Assembly (NCBI RefSeq): GCF_036417845.1
Contig: NC_089983.1
Coordinates: 25,446,297-25,510,296, forward strand
DNA from: Apteryx mantelli
Taxonomy: Eukaryota > Chordata > Aves > Apterygiformes > Apterygidae
Direction of reading: 5' to 3'
Length of the DNA stretch: 64,000 nucleotides
A program made the translations under genes and the position numbers. Shown here in pieces: positions 10,591-24,130 of this stretch; within the stretch, counting starts at the first letter, position 1; the number at the start of each line of letters is the position of its first letter. The notes below the pieces were generated by a model, which saw only the letters and a list, made by a program, of their open reading frames with translations, searched no databases and had not been told where the DNA came from.

Positions 10591-13334
10591 TTTGTCTTAA
10601 GCTAGTGCTTGAGGGGAGTTGCTTCTACATAGAGTCTTGTGTTGGCAGACCCCAAACTTGCTGGTAAAGCCAGTGGAGAAGTGCCTTGTTGTTAAAGTTC
10701 CTATTCCATTACTGTGCTTATTAGAAAAAAGCATATTCTACTACAGGTTGAAAATGCTTCTGAATTAAAAGAAAAGAAAATAAGCTGCTACTGAGAAGTT
10801 TTGAATCCTATGACCTGCTGCCTGCCTGGGGTGTTGAATGAAGCGGCTGGGGGGTGGCAATGGAAGTACTGAAGGAATCCATGCAGGAGCTGAGCTGCAG
10901 AAGGTACTTTGCACCTTTTTTTTGGGGGGGGGGGAGGGGAGTTGCATACTGTATTTGGGCTTGAACTCCTTTCCTTTTTCTGGCACCCCCAGTAACATAT
11001 TAATGTTCTCATTGGTCAGACTAACAAGCTGAATTAAAATTATGTTTTTGTTGAGTCTGCTACTGCTGCCCTTCCATGTATAAAGAAACAGGGAAACAAG
11101 GGTGGACTGAAAAAGTGGGTGACTGTTGCAGTTGGCTGAGGCAATACCCTGGCCCTGGCTATTAATTATAGAAAAAATATTTTGACTTGCCAGAAATATC
11201 AGTGCTTCACCTACAAAAAGATCTGTCAGGGACAAAATACCCCAGCTCCATTAGCAAACCTCTGAACCTGGCAATGTGAAGTCTTATTGTAACTGGCTCT
11301 GTAACAAGCTGAGACAACTTGTTGCAATGCATCTCTTGCTCTGGACAATCACAGCTGAAGGTGCTGGCAGTGACTCACAAGATCTATCAGGCATGGCATG
11401 AATGCAAGCACAGGCAGCATCCTCCCACTCCCTGCTCTCCCTTGACTCAAGGCCTCTGCACAATATCGATGTTGCTGTGCCTGCAGCTCATACAGTCACA
11501 CTCTAATGACCTTTAAATTAGCTAGGGGTGTAGCTCTAACAGCGCAGCGCTGGATACGGATTACAGGACCCATCCAAAAAACTGGGTAAATGTACCACCT
11601 GCTGATGGAGTTAATATTACTCCACACTGAGCACCCTGCTACCCTGGCTATGCTGCCAACACCCAAGCCTAAAGAGTTTAAAGCTAGTCCAAGAGTGCCT
11701 CCCTTTGATTGCAGTTTAGACATATTCTTGAAATTGCCTGTGCTTTTAGATCTTGCTTTGCCTTTCTCTACTAGGGTGAAGTGTTCTGCAGGAGACTTTA
11801 TCATTTTCCATGGGGTTACTTAAAACAATGTAATGAAGTTGCCATCTTGTCTGACAAGCCAGGCACATCAATTCATTCAGTTTCATAAGGTATGGAATTT
11901 CCACTGGCTTTCAATTAATTTTTGATCATCCCTGGTCCATGTTTTCAATATAATCTTCATTGTGGATGTGCAGCAGAACAGAAATGAAACCAAGTCCCTG
12001 CCTTGTATCATTATATCTGAGACAGAGTAGGTAGTAGTGTACTGATTTGGGAAGAAATGCTTCTGCATTATGCAAGTATCAGATGAAGCACATTAGCTGA
12101 GGTTGTGGGTGGGTAAGCAAGGATTTGGGACACAAACTGGTTTCCTTGTTCATCTAGGAGACAGGCTGGGTGCCTCACCAGACCACCTGTGGGGATGAAG
12201 GAGTTCATCTGGGTGGTCAAAGGGCTACAGACTGACAGTCCCTTAAAACCCAAGGTTTCTACCTGAGATGGCAGATGTGTGTTGAGATTTATCTGATGGG
12301 GCACAGAACTGCTTTGGTTCTGTGTGAGGGCACCTTGTGCAGTGTGAGCGCATCTACCTTAGGGTTTTAGTTTGGGTTAGAAGTGTGCTTCTGCAGGGAA
12401 TATTCCAGCCGTCTCCTTTCTTGTGCTTGGTTTGCCTTGTGGAGCGGCCTCAGAGCGTGTCTGGATTCATTTCAGATGAACTAACCTGGATGGTACCTCC
12501 CCGCACAGCAGCCACAAATGGGCATTCAGTCCACGGGACCAAAACAGAGCTAGTAAAAGTAGAAACCCCCTGAAATATGTAGGATGCAGCTGTCAGGTCC
12601 TAGCACTTTTGGTTTGTACTATGTACTAATGGAGGCATAACCTGTGAAACTTCCTGGCAGGCAGGCAAAAGGAGAAGCTTCCAGGGATTTTTCAAAGTTG
12701 CTGTGACTTTTCTCTTGCTCTCTTATTGAAAACATTTTCTCTGTTTATTGAAGTGAAATACTTTCTTGAGGAAATTAAGGGGGTATATTATGATATCCTC
12801 AGTACAGCTTGCTGCTCACTGCATGAGTTTTCGTGTCCTTAAAAAGAAACCTTGATATTCTGCCAGTCAAGTCATCCAACTCATGGTTCAAAATATGTTA
12901 GAAGTGGTCTCAAAATCAACACAGCTAAACCAATATTTGAATAATTCATGGAAAAATAAACATTTTGTCAGTGGCACATGCTATTGCCAAGTGTAGGATT
13001 CTATCATGCATTTTTCATTAGAGCTGATATTTTTCAGCTGAGTGCTAATAGTTGCCATCTTGCTGAAAAGTAAAGTCATCTGTGACACAGGCAGGTGGGA
13101 GGCCAATGTAGGAGCATGAAAAGAGTTCTTGGCTATCTTTCTTTTGATTGTTAAAGCTATATGAAAAAGTTTTATTATTTAAACAGGGTTTTAATATAAA
13201 CTTTATATTAAACTTTGCTTAAATAATGAAGCTTTTTCTTCTGACTGTTAAACCAATATTAAAGCAGGTTAGAAACTAGTTTACAGTTTCTTCCACCAGG
13301 TTCTCACACTGCTAGTATACATTTATAACTGCTC
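10591..13334. other. Intergenic DNA, no gene seen
   Basis: AT-rich, mostly CpG-poor unique sequence. A T-run followed by a G-run lies near 10917-10940. Short open frames occur on both strands, but none has splice signals or similarity I recognise. Confidence 0.55.
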
Positions 13335-13471
13335 CCCTGCCTGTCTCTTTGGTGTATCATAAACTTCTCCCATTTACTGTTTGGGTGATACTGAGCACCC
13401 CAGCTGAGAGTTCATGGAATTACTTCTACAGTAAATGAGAAGTTTATGATACCCAAAAGAGATATGCAGGG
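13335..13471. repeat. Inverted repeat with ~45-bp arms (fold-back element)
   Basis: The left arm is 13335-13380 and the right arm 13428-13471, with a loop of about 47 bases. By eye about 42 of 46 positions pair. They form perfect blocks of 6, 7, 15 and 10 bp, interrupted by four mismatches and one 2-bp bulge. This fits either a short non-autonomous DNA-transposon relic (MITE-like) or a long RNA hairpin. I do not recognise the terminal sequence as a named family and saw no convincing target-site duplication. Confidence 0.75.
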
Positions 13472-13499
13472 AAGCCATTATAGTTGTATTATAAAGCTC

Positions 13500-13687
13500 C
13501 AGTGTGTTTCTTGCTGGTGCTGTATAGCTTGGTCGCTCTTGCAAACGTCGTATTCTGTGGGTTTCCGACTGGCGCAGAGGAAGCCATATTCTCAGCCCTG
13601 AGGCAAGCGTACATAACAGAATTGTTTAATCGGAGCTTTTTTAACAGCATTGGAGAGAGCCGTACACAGACTCCAGCACTTGAGCTG
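13500..13687 (+). other. CpG-retaining block ending in a consensus splice donor (candidate exon or conserved element)
   Basis: About eight CpGs occur between 13534 and 13661 in otherwise CpG-poor DNA, and one plus-strand frame stays open over 13484-13702. A GTAAGT donor begins at 13688. I found no convincing acceptor upstream and do not recognise the 72-residue translation, so this is not called as a gene. It starts about 30 bp after the inverted repeat. A conserved enhancer or an exon of a non-coding RNA are the two simplest readings. Confidence 0.3.
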
Positions 13688-13716
13688 GTAAGTCTCTTGT
13701 AGCTCATTCCAGCACT

Positions 13717-13732
13717 TTTTTTTTTTTTTTTT
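13717..13732 (+). repeat. Poly-T tract
   Basis: An uninterrupted run of T, about 30 bp beyond the GTAAGT motif at 13688, followed by AG. Confidence 0.8.
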
Positions 13733-16386
13733 AGTGGACAACCTGACTGGGGGTGCATGTGCAGGTGCTCCACGATGGTACAAATGCATCCCCGCCCAAC
13801 AACATGGTGTTCAAAGCATTAGATGCGGAGATATCAGGTGTAACGGAAAAAAGTGTTAATGAAAGTATTTTATGGATTGAAACAGTACTCTGTCCTCACT
13901 GAGGGGTGTCCAAACACACATTTGGCTCCAGCCTAGCAGATGATACAAAATCATCCAGTTCATGCTTGCTGCAAGAGCCTTTATTTGTAATTTTTTTTGT
14001 GAAAAAATGTTTTAAGTAATATTTTTATATGCCTAGTAGTAAAGGAACTTTTATGAGAATTAAACTGTTTTGCATTTATTCTGACCTAGGTATTGCGTGA
14101 TCTGTCTGGAATTTTTAAGTTTGTTCTCTTATTACATAAAGCTTACACTAGCACTGTTTGAGTATCAAATTTCATATTGTCACAGGGCACAATTGTTTTG
14201 TTAGCTTGTGATCGGATACCTTTCGTTGCCCCACTAGCGTTTGTTTATAATTTTTTGTCACTTTATTATTTCATCTTTACAAAATTTGGCTGTTAAAAAT
14301 ATGAAATTAAGGCCAAATGGTAATCTTTTATTCTGATTGGAATTTGCATTTCCTAAAATTCACATTAAAAGGCAACTCCTCATAAAAAGGATGGCCAACT
14401 TCCGTATTGTCAGCAGCCAGTTATTTGTGCTAGAATTTGTGGAAGGAGACAGACCACCACTGCACTGAAAGGGACCCCGTAAACTTGCTCATATCCATTC
14501 CCACAGCAGCAGATGGGCTGCCCTCCTCATTAGCTGGAATGTCCAAAGGCCACGCAGAAGCGTCTTGCTGGCTCAGTCAAGATCACAGGCCACCGTAGTT
14601 CACCTTGACACAGTCTCAAAAAACTGAAAGGTTACAGCTTGATATTTTAATTTTTATTTGTCAGGACGCATTTACCTTAATGCTGAGTAATTCTCAGGTT
14701 TTCTGCACCAATCCCCCTTTTTCCCCTAGCAGCCCCTGAAGACATTTTCCTGTTTAGCAGGATGGCAATAACAGGCGGCTGAGCTTCCGTGACGCTAGGG
14801 CATGACTCCCAGACTGAAGCAAAGCACCAGTCGTGTTGCTAAGAGTCTAACTGGACTGTCTGTGAGGTTCTGGACAATTCCAGCTTTCAGGGGATTATAT
14901 CTTCTGTCAGTGGGACAGAGGTGTTCATTGGGTATTCACTATTTTGAAGACATATTGTGCTTCCTATAATGCACCTATAGGACAAAAGAATAACCACACA
15001 GAATGGAAAAATCAAAACTAAGCAGAGTCCTTACAAAACTGTGAAATATGTTATTGGGAAATTAAGAACTCTGTTATACTGTGAATGCGAGTATGAAAGC
15101 TATCCTTCATTTTGCTTTCAAAAAGCCAGTAGCCCTTTCTCACATCTGTAAGTAATTGTACATGTATACAATGTGAATTAGGAGTATTTTTTTCTTTAAT
15201 GTTGTTTATTATCTATATATTTATGTAAAAACATGACAGCTCTATTTCTTCCCCTTTCTCTTCTCTCAGCTAAAGTTTGATGCTGTAATTAAAATATAAC
15301 AAATAATGCATTTCATGACTTCTGAAGCTACCTAAACAGGCTGTGATTTTAGTGCATGAAATAACCAGAAGAAACACACTTTTTTTGAACATGAGAGCTT
15401 ACTCTTTTCTAGAACTTTTCAGACAAGGACATAAAACTAATGCTGGAAAATTAGTTAATTCAGAGCAATGCTGTAAAACAGATAAGTAGTATTATTTGAA
15501 GTATGGAAAAACAGAGACATACACCGTGTGACTAGTTGAAGACATAGAGATTCTACAACAAAAACAGAAACGGACCCCTAATCTTTTTGAATCCTGAGTG
15601 GGCTGTACTTTCCCCTGTTAAACACCCTAAACCTGTTTTCTGCCAAATATGCCTAGTAGTAAAAAGTAGGGGGCAAGGTGTATATATTGCTGGGAAAGTC
15701 TTCAACATTTCCTAAGATATATGGTTGAAGATTTCACTTCTTGCAAGAGATCTGTTGTCCTGAAGTGCATTGAAAATGAGAAAACATGGCAAGGCAAAAC
15801 TATGATTGAACATTAATAGTAACTAATTCTATTTGTCTCATGGTGATTGGACATCAGGATTTAGTAATTTTATTTATCTCACTTGCGTGTGAGTTCTTTT
15901 CTCCTCCACTGCAAGCTCGCTCTGTAGCAAGCGAATGAGGCACGGGGCATCCTCCAGGGAGCGCTACGCTGTTGTATCAGCAGAAGTAAGTCATGATACA
16001 GCTGACACACCTCTCACTAAGGACCTGAGCTAAAGCCTAATAAGGTCAATAGGAACCTCAGTCAAACGTACTGCCTTGCAGAACGCTAGCTCAAGGGATA
16101 AGCACAACTCAAAGCGTCAAAATAAAGCTTTAAGAGGTATAAGGCACAGTCCTATGCAAGTCCCCTGCTAAAGGAGGAAATTTCACCCTAAAAAGAATCC
16201 TACTATTTTGATAGTTCTTTTTAACTTTGGGGGTGAGGGAGGAGGAGGGAAAAAAAAAAAAGAAAATAAAAGTAGGCATCTTAGTGTTTCCTAAAAAAAA
16301 AAACTGCATTCATATAACAGAGAAAAATATGATGACATTGGAATGAGCCTTCTGAAATTATTTTCTAGAACAGTTGGCAAAAAGGG
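13733..16386. other. Intergenic DNA with scattered CpG-retaining patches
   Basis: No gene is seen. Blocks near 14210-14240, 14755-14840 and 15880-15980 keep several CpGs each in AT-rich surroundings, which may mark conserved regulatory elements. A-rich tracts lie at 16248-16268 and 16292-16303. Confidence 0.5.
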
Positions 16387-16404
16387 GTGTGTGTGTGTGT
16401 GTGT
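16387..16404. repeat. (GT)9 microsatellite
   Basis: Nine GT units followed by a short degenerate GTAT tract. Confidence 0.9.
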
Positions 16405-19400
16405 ATGTATAGATACATATAATTTTTTTTCCCCAAGGCATTTAATGAAGGAAGCATTCACTGGCCTTTTATCCTTTAAAGTCTGGTACTTACAAGTGAA
16501 GCTGCTGGCTGTCTAATTGCAACTTACGGAAACATTATACAATCTCATCTATTTTCTCTGAGTAGTTGCCATATTTAGTTTTCTATGGGATAATTTACGA
16601 TTACCTGAACTGAATTCTAGCTTGGATTAGAGGGAAAAAGAAAAAAAGGACAAAGATGACTTGCATGAGTGCGGGCTACTCCCAGCCACATCAAAGCTAT
16701 CCCACATACGTGAGAGGGCTTTGAGTCAGGGCAGACACGTTGTGCAGATCTGTCACGTCTGTTCCACGCGATAGCCCCACTCAGCGGCCCCAGCCGAAGC
16801 CTTCTGCAGAGCTGCCCCACATGCTCTGGCTGTGGCCCCGGGAGTGGGGTGGCAGCACTCAGCTGTGGCCAGATTTCTGCCTTGGGTCTTGAACCACAGA
16901 GCAGAGAAATGCTTCATGTAAGAAGCACTCCTGAGGGGGTAAAGGAGGGGATCAATGCTTCCCCTCATTGGCAGTAAGGAATTAATGCAAATGACCAAGA
17001 TCATATCTTTAGCTCCATGGATAAAAGAAGGTTTCCAAACATAGATCTTCTTCTGGATGGATGAAGATCACTGTCATGGATTAAAATATTTCCTTCTCCT
17101 TACAGTTCCTGCCAACTACCCCACAAGTCTATGGAAACAGGCATGGTGGGGGAGGGGGGAAGGGAGATGGAACGGGGCAAAAAGGGAGGGAGACAGTGGT
17201 ATGTAAAGGGAGTACGAGCCTGATGGTGTTTTCCTGGGTGCCAAATAATTTCACTCCGGCAGAACATGGCTGTGTGTGGGAAAGCTGATGGGGAAGAGAA
17301 TTTCAACCTTAAGTTCCCATGAGCAATCAAAAGACACATGAACAGAAATAGCAACTGAAAACCAAGAATCAACTTTCATGCAGTTTTGCTATAAAGAATT
17401 TATAGTGGAATCAACTGAGATGTATATCAGAATTCAGAATCAAGTTCTGAATACTTTTTGCTTTTCCAGAATCAAATACAGTTAATTAGTACTAATAACC
17501 ATTTAAAAGCAGTTGATTTTTTTCCTAGGTATCTCTTTCACAGCAGATGAACTCTTGTTTTCATCTGCAGAGTCAACACTTGCCAGTGATGCATGTGGAA
17601 TGCATGTTTTAAAGCATTCTACAGAACAGCAATAATGTGTTCTTCCCTTTGCTTTATGAACATATGCTATCAGTTTGCTCCTGGCTGTCCGTATGATATT
17701 TTTAGAATTTCTAACTTATCCATTAAAAATCTAGGCAATCCCCAGGTCCTTTTGACTTTCAGATGCTGACTTCTTCATTGTAATTCTCATTTGATTATTA
17801 TTTACCCACTGTTATCCCTTTAAAAATAAATCCTGGTCTATGGGAGTTTATTTGTTAACTGAAATTAGGTGATGTATGGCTATAGTGCTTTGCTACATAG
17901 GATGGGAGAGTAAACATGCCACATTTAGAATTATCTCAGCATCTCTTTTTCCTGTGTATTCATCTTCCACCATTAGTGTGGCTGTAATTCATATTTTTAA
18001 ATATTCCATTTTATTTACATTTACTATTCTCATAAGTCAGTATTAAAAAGCAAGGGTTCTATTATTTTTTAACACAGCTGTGATGCATTGATGCCTTGCT
18101 GTGATAGTTGCAAAAATTAATATTCAGCGTGTTGCCAGTGCTCTATTTCACAGCACTTTAACATCTACCTATCTTTGTTGCGCTGGCCCTGACCTCTTTT
18201 TCCAGTAACATACCTCCTAATTCTTTCAACAGAATTTTCTGGCTGTCTACTTTAGCTTTCTTTTTCTCATAAAGATTAAAACCGAACAGTCTTAGGACAT
18301 TCTCTAGCTTTCATTTTGTTCAAGATTTCTCTGACAATACTTTAAATGGAAGTAGGAATGCAAAGTATGGAGAATCTTCCCAAAGTACTTCCCTTAGATA
18401 ATAGTTCCCTTGGAGAACATTTTGTTTAATAACTGCATTTAGAAATCATTTGGTATACTTTTTCAGGAAATGCGGAAGGCCTAGTGCAACTTTATGGCAC
18501 AGGAGTTCAGACTGTTGACCATAATAGGAGTTCCAATTTATGGGCAAAAATGCTCTTAATGACACATACGATTTCAACATACACATTTGCTTTTGATTAA
18601 ACTCTGTAACACATTGGTACACCCATGTAGAACTGACATTTGTCTTTAAGAATCTCATGTAAAATGACACTTCGAGTCATGCATAAGGAATTTACAAGAA
18701 GAACATGACAAAACAACGTCCTTTTTGTGAATAGAGCCCATATTGTAAGCTTTTATTGCTTTACCAGTAATGCATAATTAAATATGTCTACAAAGTCTGG
18801 CTTTGATCCTGGGTCGGTCTTCCCTGGATTTAAGCTAGATACAGTTCCTGTATCCATGATACAGCTACACAGTAGGTAAAGTTTATGTGCAGCCTGTACT
18901 TTTAAAATCAAGTCTCTTGTGAGTTCATCGTACTCTAAACATAATCTCAAAGAACAGTTTAATGCTACAATAACAAGATTTAAAATCAAAAGGTCTAAGA
19001 AGAGATTAAGACTGGAATATGACATCCATGTAGATGGACAGCACCAGATGAAACACATCTTAAAGAATAATTCCCAGTTGCTAAAAGGCAATATGCACCG
19101 TGAAGCACACTCCTTGCACAGTCGGGCTGAGCTACCGATTCACAATTAGTTGTGACTTCTCCAGGGGCAGCAAGCCAGTTTCAGTCCAGATGTGCCTCCA
19201 CTGACACGAGAGCTGATGCTCATCCCAAACCCCTGCACAGTGAGGTTATGGAAAAGCTGAAAAGAGGAAAGATAACTTGGAATTCTGTGGAAACAAGAGT
19301 AGAGGATTCATTAAAAAATAATTGATTCATGAATCTTCTTTCTTTCCTTTTTGAAATCTGTCCATATCATGGCTTTGCCACATGCTTCTTATATTCAAAA

Positions 19401-19634
19401 ATTATTAACAGCTGATAAACATTTTGTTATTAGCTCGTCCCAATAAATCTTTTCACTGAGAAATTCTATGCAGCAAATCCAAATTATTTTGATTGAAGGC
19501 AACTAACTTTGTCTTTCCACAGTTAAATTTTTTGATTTTTCAGAAGTACTCAGCATCTGGAGTTCTTTCATAAAACTTGTGAATGTAATAAATACCCATT
19601 TATTTTCTTAACAAAATTTAGTCTCCAGTGCCTC
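16405..19634. other. Intergenic DNA, no gene seen
   Basis: AT-rich unique sequence. The block 16660-16850 carries a cluster of CpGs and short minus-strand open frames, but I see no splice-bounded exon there. The rest holds nothing I recognise. Confidence 0.5.
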
Positions 19635-19672
19635 TGTTGTTGTTGTTGTTGATATTGTTATTATTATTATTA
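19635..19672. repeat. Compound (TTG)n / (TTA)n microsatellite
   Basis: Five TGT-type units lead through a short interruption into four to five TTA-type units. Confidence 0.85.
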
Positions 19673-22600
19673 GATTTTGCTTCATAACATTTATTTTCCA
19701 AGGCTAATTGATTATAATTATTTGATTCAGACTTCTTGTTCCTTTTTCTAGTTTTCTTAGAAAATTTTCAGGTATTTCCTTATGAAGCTCAATTCTTACA
19801 TCGACACTGACTGTAGGTATTTTGCAATGTGTACTTCAAATTCCCGGTTTTGCAAACATTCCTAGTAGGACAGTCAAAACAGCAAACAGAAGAGGGGATG
19901 TGAATCCTGCCAAAGAGAATTTGCTTAAGTTTTGGAACATTTGCAAAATTCCCCTCCTCCCCCATATTTTCAAGGCGGCAGTGTCTTGCTTCTGACATTG
20001 GAGACAGCCAGACTGCATGTGGTGAGGTGAGGGCAAGGAAGGGTGATGGCAGCATAACTGGGTAAGAGAGACATTTGGGGTGTATGTATGAAAACCGAAG
20101 CATTTCTGTATCATTGTGGCGCCTGTTTTTCTAAGTTGGATGGCGGGACGGGAAGAGCCAGAGGCAGGGTGATTCAGTAGTATCCTCGCAGGCAAACTCC
20201 AGGACGCCTACTGCCTGCTCTTTCTGCTCCAAAGAGAATGAGTCCTCTTCACAGGATCCCAGCCTCATCCCACCAGCAGCCTCTTGCAAAAGAAGAACCA
20301 TTTCCACCACAGCCGCCTTCTACAGCAGGAAAACCATGAGTGTTTAATGGAGTTAGTAACACTTTCATTTGTTTTTATGTTCAGGGGGTCAGTGTTCATT
20401 TTATGTTCCTTGTTCCATGTTCAGGGTTGGTTTCTAATCTCCTTTGGAGGGACTACCCACTCTTCAGCACCGACTTTATTTTTCTATGACATAAACTGCA
20501 GCCTAAAATGGAGCTAATGGCTAAGCTTGCTGGAGACCTGATGTCAGGAGAGACAACACTAAGGAAAAAATGAAAATTAATTCATGATTCCAGGGAAGCA
20601 CTTGAATTTGCACAGTTACAGCTATCAAACTGTCTGGATATGAGTTTGGGTCTTCATTTTAAGTAGTGCAAACAGTAGTGCTTATAGCTAAGGTTTCTAA
20701 CACCTCCTAGAAGACCTGATTGTCCATTGTCTCTGATATTCAGACTTACACAGTTCAAACTGAAACGTCTGTGTATTTGCCTTTGACTGGTGTTTGAAAA
20801 TTTCAGCACCAAAAATTTAGCTATTGCATTAATGAAAAATATGTTCCCAAAGTAAAAATTAAAAGAAACAATCTTAAGGCTTCCTTGTGCTTTGGATGAA
20901 CAACTTAAAATTAGCAGAGGAGTTGTCCTTGAGCTAGGGATGTGCCTTTATCCAATTTGTCCAATAAATAAACCTCTTAATTCACACATGCTAAGTAGAA
21001 ATATGTAAAGGCTTAGTAGTTACATTTTTTAAAGTTTCCATCCCATGGTGAATATGATCCATCTCCCCAGGGCAGATGTGCTTGCTGCACTGCATCTCTA
21101 CACCTGTAGAGAAGTTCTGAATATTCTTTCACCTTTCCTTGCAATTGCCCTTGGCTGTAATAGTGGATCATGCAGATCCAGGCTACAGGACCGAGACCTG
21201 GAACAATTTCATGAGGTCTCAGGTGCTACTCTGGCAGGATGGACAGAAGGGAGGCAGATATGGGAAGGGCTGTGGAAGGGTTTGTTTGCAAGGAGGAAAG
21301 TTTGAAACAGATTAGTTTGTGATGTCAATATGATTAACATTTCTGTAAAACTGAAATTTTCAGTTTCTCTCTTGACTGGTAGATTTTCAGGATTACCTAT
21401 TCAGATTATCATGTTCAATTTTGACTTTTATTGCTTTTTTTTCCATCTACACCATATCTTCTAGATATTGCCAGAGCAACCTACCATTGTACATAGTGCT
21501 CCCTCCTACACTGTGTTTTAAAGGCCTACCTATTCTGTGTTCACATTTATTTTATTTGTGCTTTATTTTATTGGATTCACAGTGCTTTTATCTTTGCTAA
21601 ATCCTTAAAATAGGGATTTACTATTTATCACTCTTTTACTTACTGAACAAAATCCTTTATATTGCTGATATAATGGGTAAACAACAACAACAACCTATGA
21701 TCTTTTGGCATTATAAGAAAAGCAGAACAAGCCACGTGACTAATCTATTTTTAATAAATCCCCATTATGTCATTTTTTAATTCTATAGGAAGGTGCTCTT
21801 GGCGTTATTCCCTTTAATCCCGTGAGCAATCAGATTGTTTATATATTGCCATAGCACTGTTTTTCAGCGTGTAGCTTTCTTTTTTTAATGTTTTGCTTCA
21901 GTTTTCAAAATGTTTTTGGATGCAAAATGTTTTGATCTCTGCTTCTCTTCCCTGATGCTTCCAGTCTCTATTATACTCACAAACCTGCCAATTCACATGA
22001 AGACTGCAGCAGTCTTCAGAACTGGCATTTCTTTTGCTAGAGGATTATTTCCAGAGCCTGAGAGATGCTGAACTACACTTGCACCCCTCCTTTGCTTCAG
22101 CTGGACAATTGCCTGCCCCTGAACACAACTACTTTTCCTATACTTTCTTTTGTATCAAAGCTATTGCAGGACCTTTCTCTTTTCCTTAACTGTGGAGTTT
22201 CTCGTACTCTTGTTTCTCATTTTTTGGGGGAGGGACATTGGATGCTGGAAGGTATCAGTTAATTTAGGGCTGACTTCTAATGTATTTATACATAGGTTAT
22301 TTATTCCTATTACTTTTAATTAAAAGTATGTTTCTTCTTCTTAATATCTTACCATATTACACATACACAGTGGCTATTAAAAATAAAATGGGATAGGGTA
22401 AAGTTTGCCTGGGAACAGGAAAAGCAATAGGCTATTCAACTGAGAGATGTATTGTGTAGTGAGAAGCACAAGATTTAATACTAGCAGTATAAAAGAAGCT
22501 GCACATAAAGTTGTCTCCTTCCTTAAAGAAATATGAATCTACAAGCAGCTTGTGTGACATCTTAACATTGGCAATTGAAGTACATGCACAAAGCATGAAG

Positions 22601-24130
22601 GCTAAATACTTATCCTTCCAGAGAGACCATAGTTTTCTCATAGGAGAGAGAACATTTTTTATTGCACTAATAGCTGGCACTCAAAATTAAGAAGAGTTTA
22701 TGAAATATGGAGCAAAACTCAAATTTTATATATTACTGTAGGAATATTTGTTTTCTAAAGATTGTAGGCGTGCCTGTGATTTATCCTAGATAACTCATGC
22801 TGGAACTCATAGTTAAGCCTTGATGGTGTATTTTTTGATAGAAACAAAAAAGAACGCTTCAGCTTAATTTGAGTTTGGGAATTTCAAAGCAGGTATTTGC
22901 AAACTCAGAAAAAAAGGCCTTTTCATTAATCCATGATTTTGGAAACAGTCACACTAACCCACAACCACATACAAATACAAAAATCCTAATGAGACTATTT
23001 TCTTACTAAGCCTGTAATAGTTTACATTCACCTAATGGCCTGGGGTTATAAGCAAACTACTCAATTAGAGAATTTAGGCTGGTTGCCCACATATTTTAGA
23101 GCAAATTATCCCTTCACAAATGCAGAACCCCCTATATAAAATGCCTAAACAGTATTTCCTGCTAAAAAAAAGGAAAAATACTATTCCCTCAATTCCTACC
23201 TTAAGCCTATTAAGTATTTCTCTTTATGCTAGTGTAGCAATTTTATGGAGAAATATTTGTTTTTACCTCACATACCTCAATCTAAACCCTTTCACCGGAA
23301 TGTTTTTTAAGCTTCCAAGCAGCTAAGAAATACTAATGCAACTTTTTTTTTTTGAATAACTTTTAAAAAAGTAGCTTCCCACTCTCCTTATTAGTGATAC
23401 TGAAACACAGAGGTCTTCTGAAGACCTGGCATTTTGAAACTTCTAGGATAACAGATCTTCCCCTTACAAGGGCACTCTGAATTCTGAGTTATCTTTTAGC
23501 ACTTACTTTTCTTCTGCTGCTTCTTTTATTTAAAAGAGAGGTTGATGCTTTCAACCTATAAACACCCATTAAAAGTTCCTCACCCTATTATGCTGAGCTG
23601 CTGCTCTTAATTGTATGCAGCTGGGTGGATCACTGAATTCTTGTTTCAAAGACAAAGATTTAAAAAATACAACCAACCAGTTATGGACTCCTCAGAACAT
23701 GCCCTCTTCTGCAAAGGAGGCATTCTATGTTATGCCTGTGCACAGGGAATGAATGTCTCCTCTGTAATGCTTGATCCCTAAGGGGAAAAACCAGCTCAGG
23801 CCCAAGTGGGTGATCAGTGTTGGGGCTTAGTGGAAATGGTGTGGTTTTGTTGTTGTGGGTGGAAGTGGTCTCACGTTGGGCTGTCTGCTTTCGTGGTTGC
23901 ACAAAATGACTTTCTGGAAGCTGGAAAACGAGCTGAAGGAACTGCTGGTTGGTGGACCTGCAAGTAGACAAGACATATACCCTTTTCACAAGTGAAAATA
24001 TTTTATATATACACCATGAGCGCTGTGACAGTTCTGCGCACCAGTGAAGTGCCTTTTCTCCTGCTTAGATCTGGAGTCAAGAATAGGGGTGCTGCTGCCT
24101 CTTGCCTTGCTGATGTTTCTTGAAGCTTAC
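19673..24130. other. Intergenic DNA, no gene seen
   Basis: AT-rich unique sequence. A small CpG-retaining block lies at 20115-20215, an ACA trinucleotide run at 21682-21694, and a perfect 18-bp palindrome at 22311-22328. No coding exon is supportable. Confidence 0.5.
22311..22328. repeat. Perfect 18-bp palindrome around TTAATTAA
   Basis: The sequence TACTTTTAATTAAAAGTA is fully self-complementary and contains the TAAT/ATTA homeodomain core on both strands. In AT-rich DNA such a palindrome can arise by chance. Confidence 0.6.

Noticed and set aside
13335..13471. microRNA precursor call for the inverted repeat
   Set aside because: The arms are longer and the loop larger than typical animal pre-miRNAs, and nothing matches a known mature sequence. 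It is kept as an inverted repeat only.
15661..15680. Second CTCF-like match (AGGGGGCAAG)
   Set aside because: The upstream half and the base after the core do not fit the consensus well.
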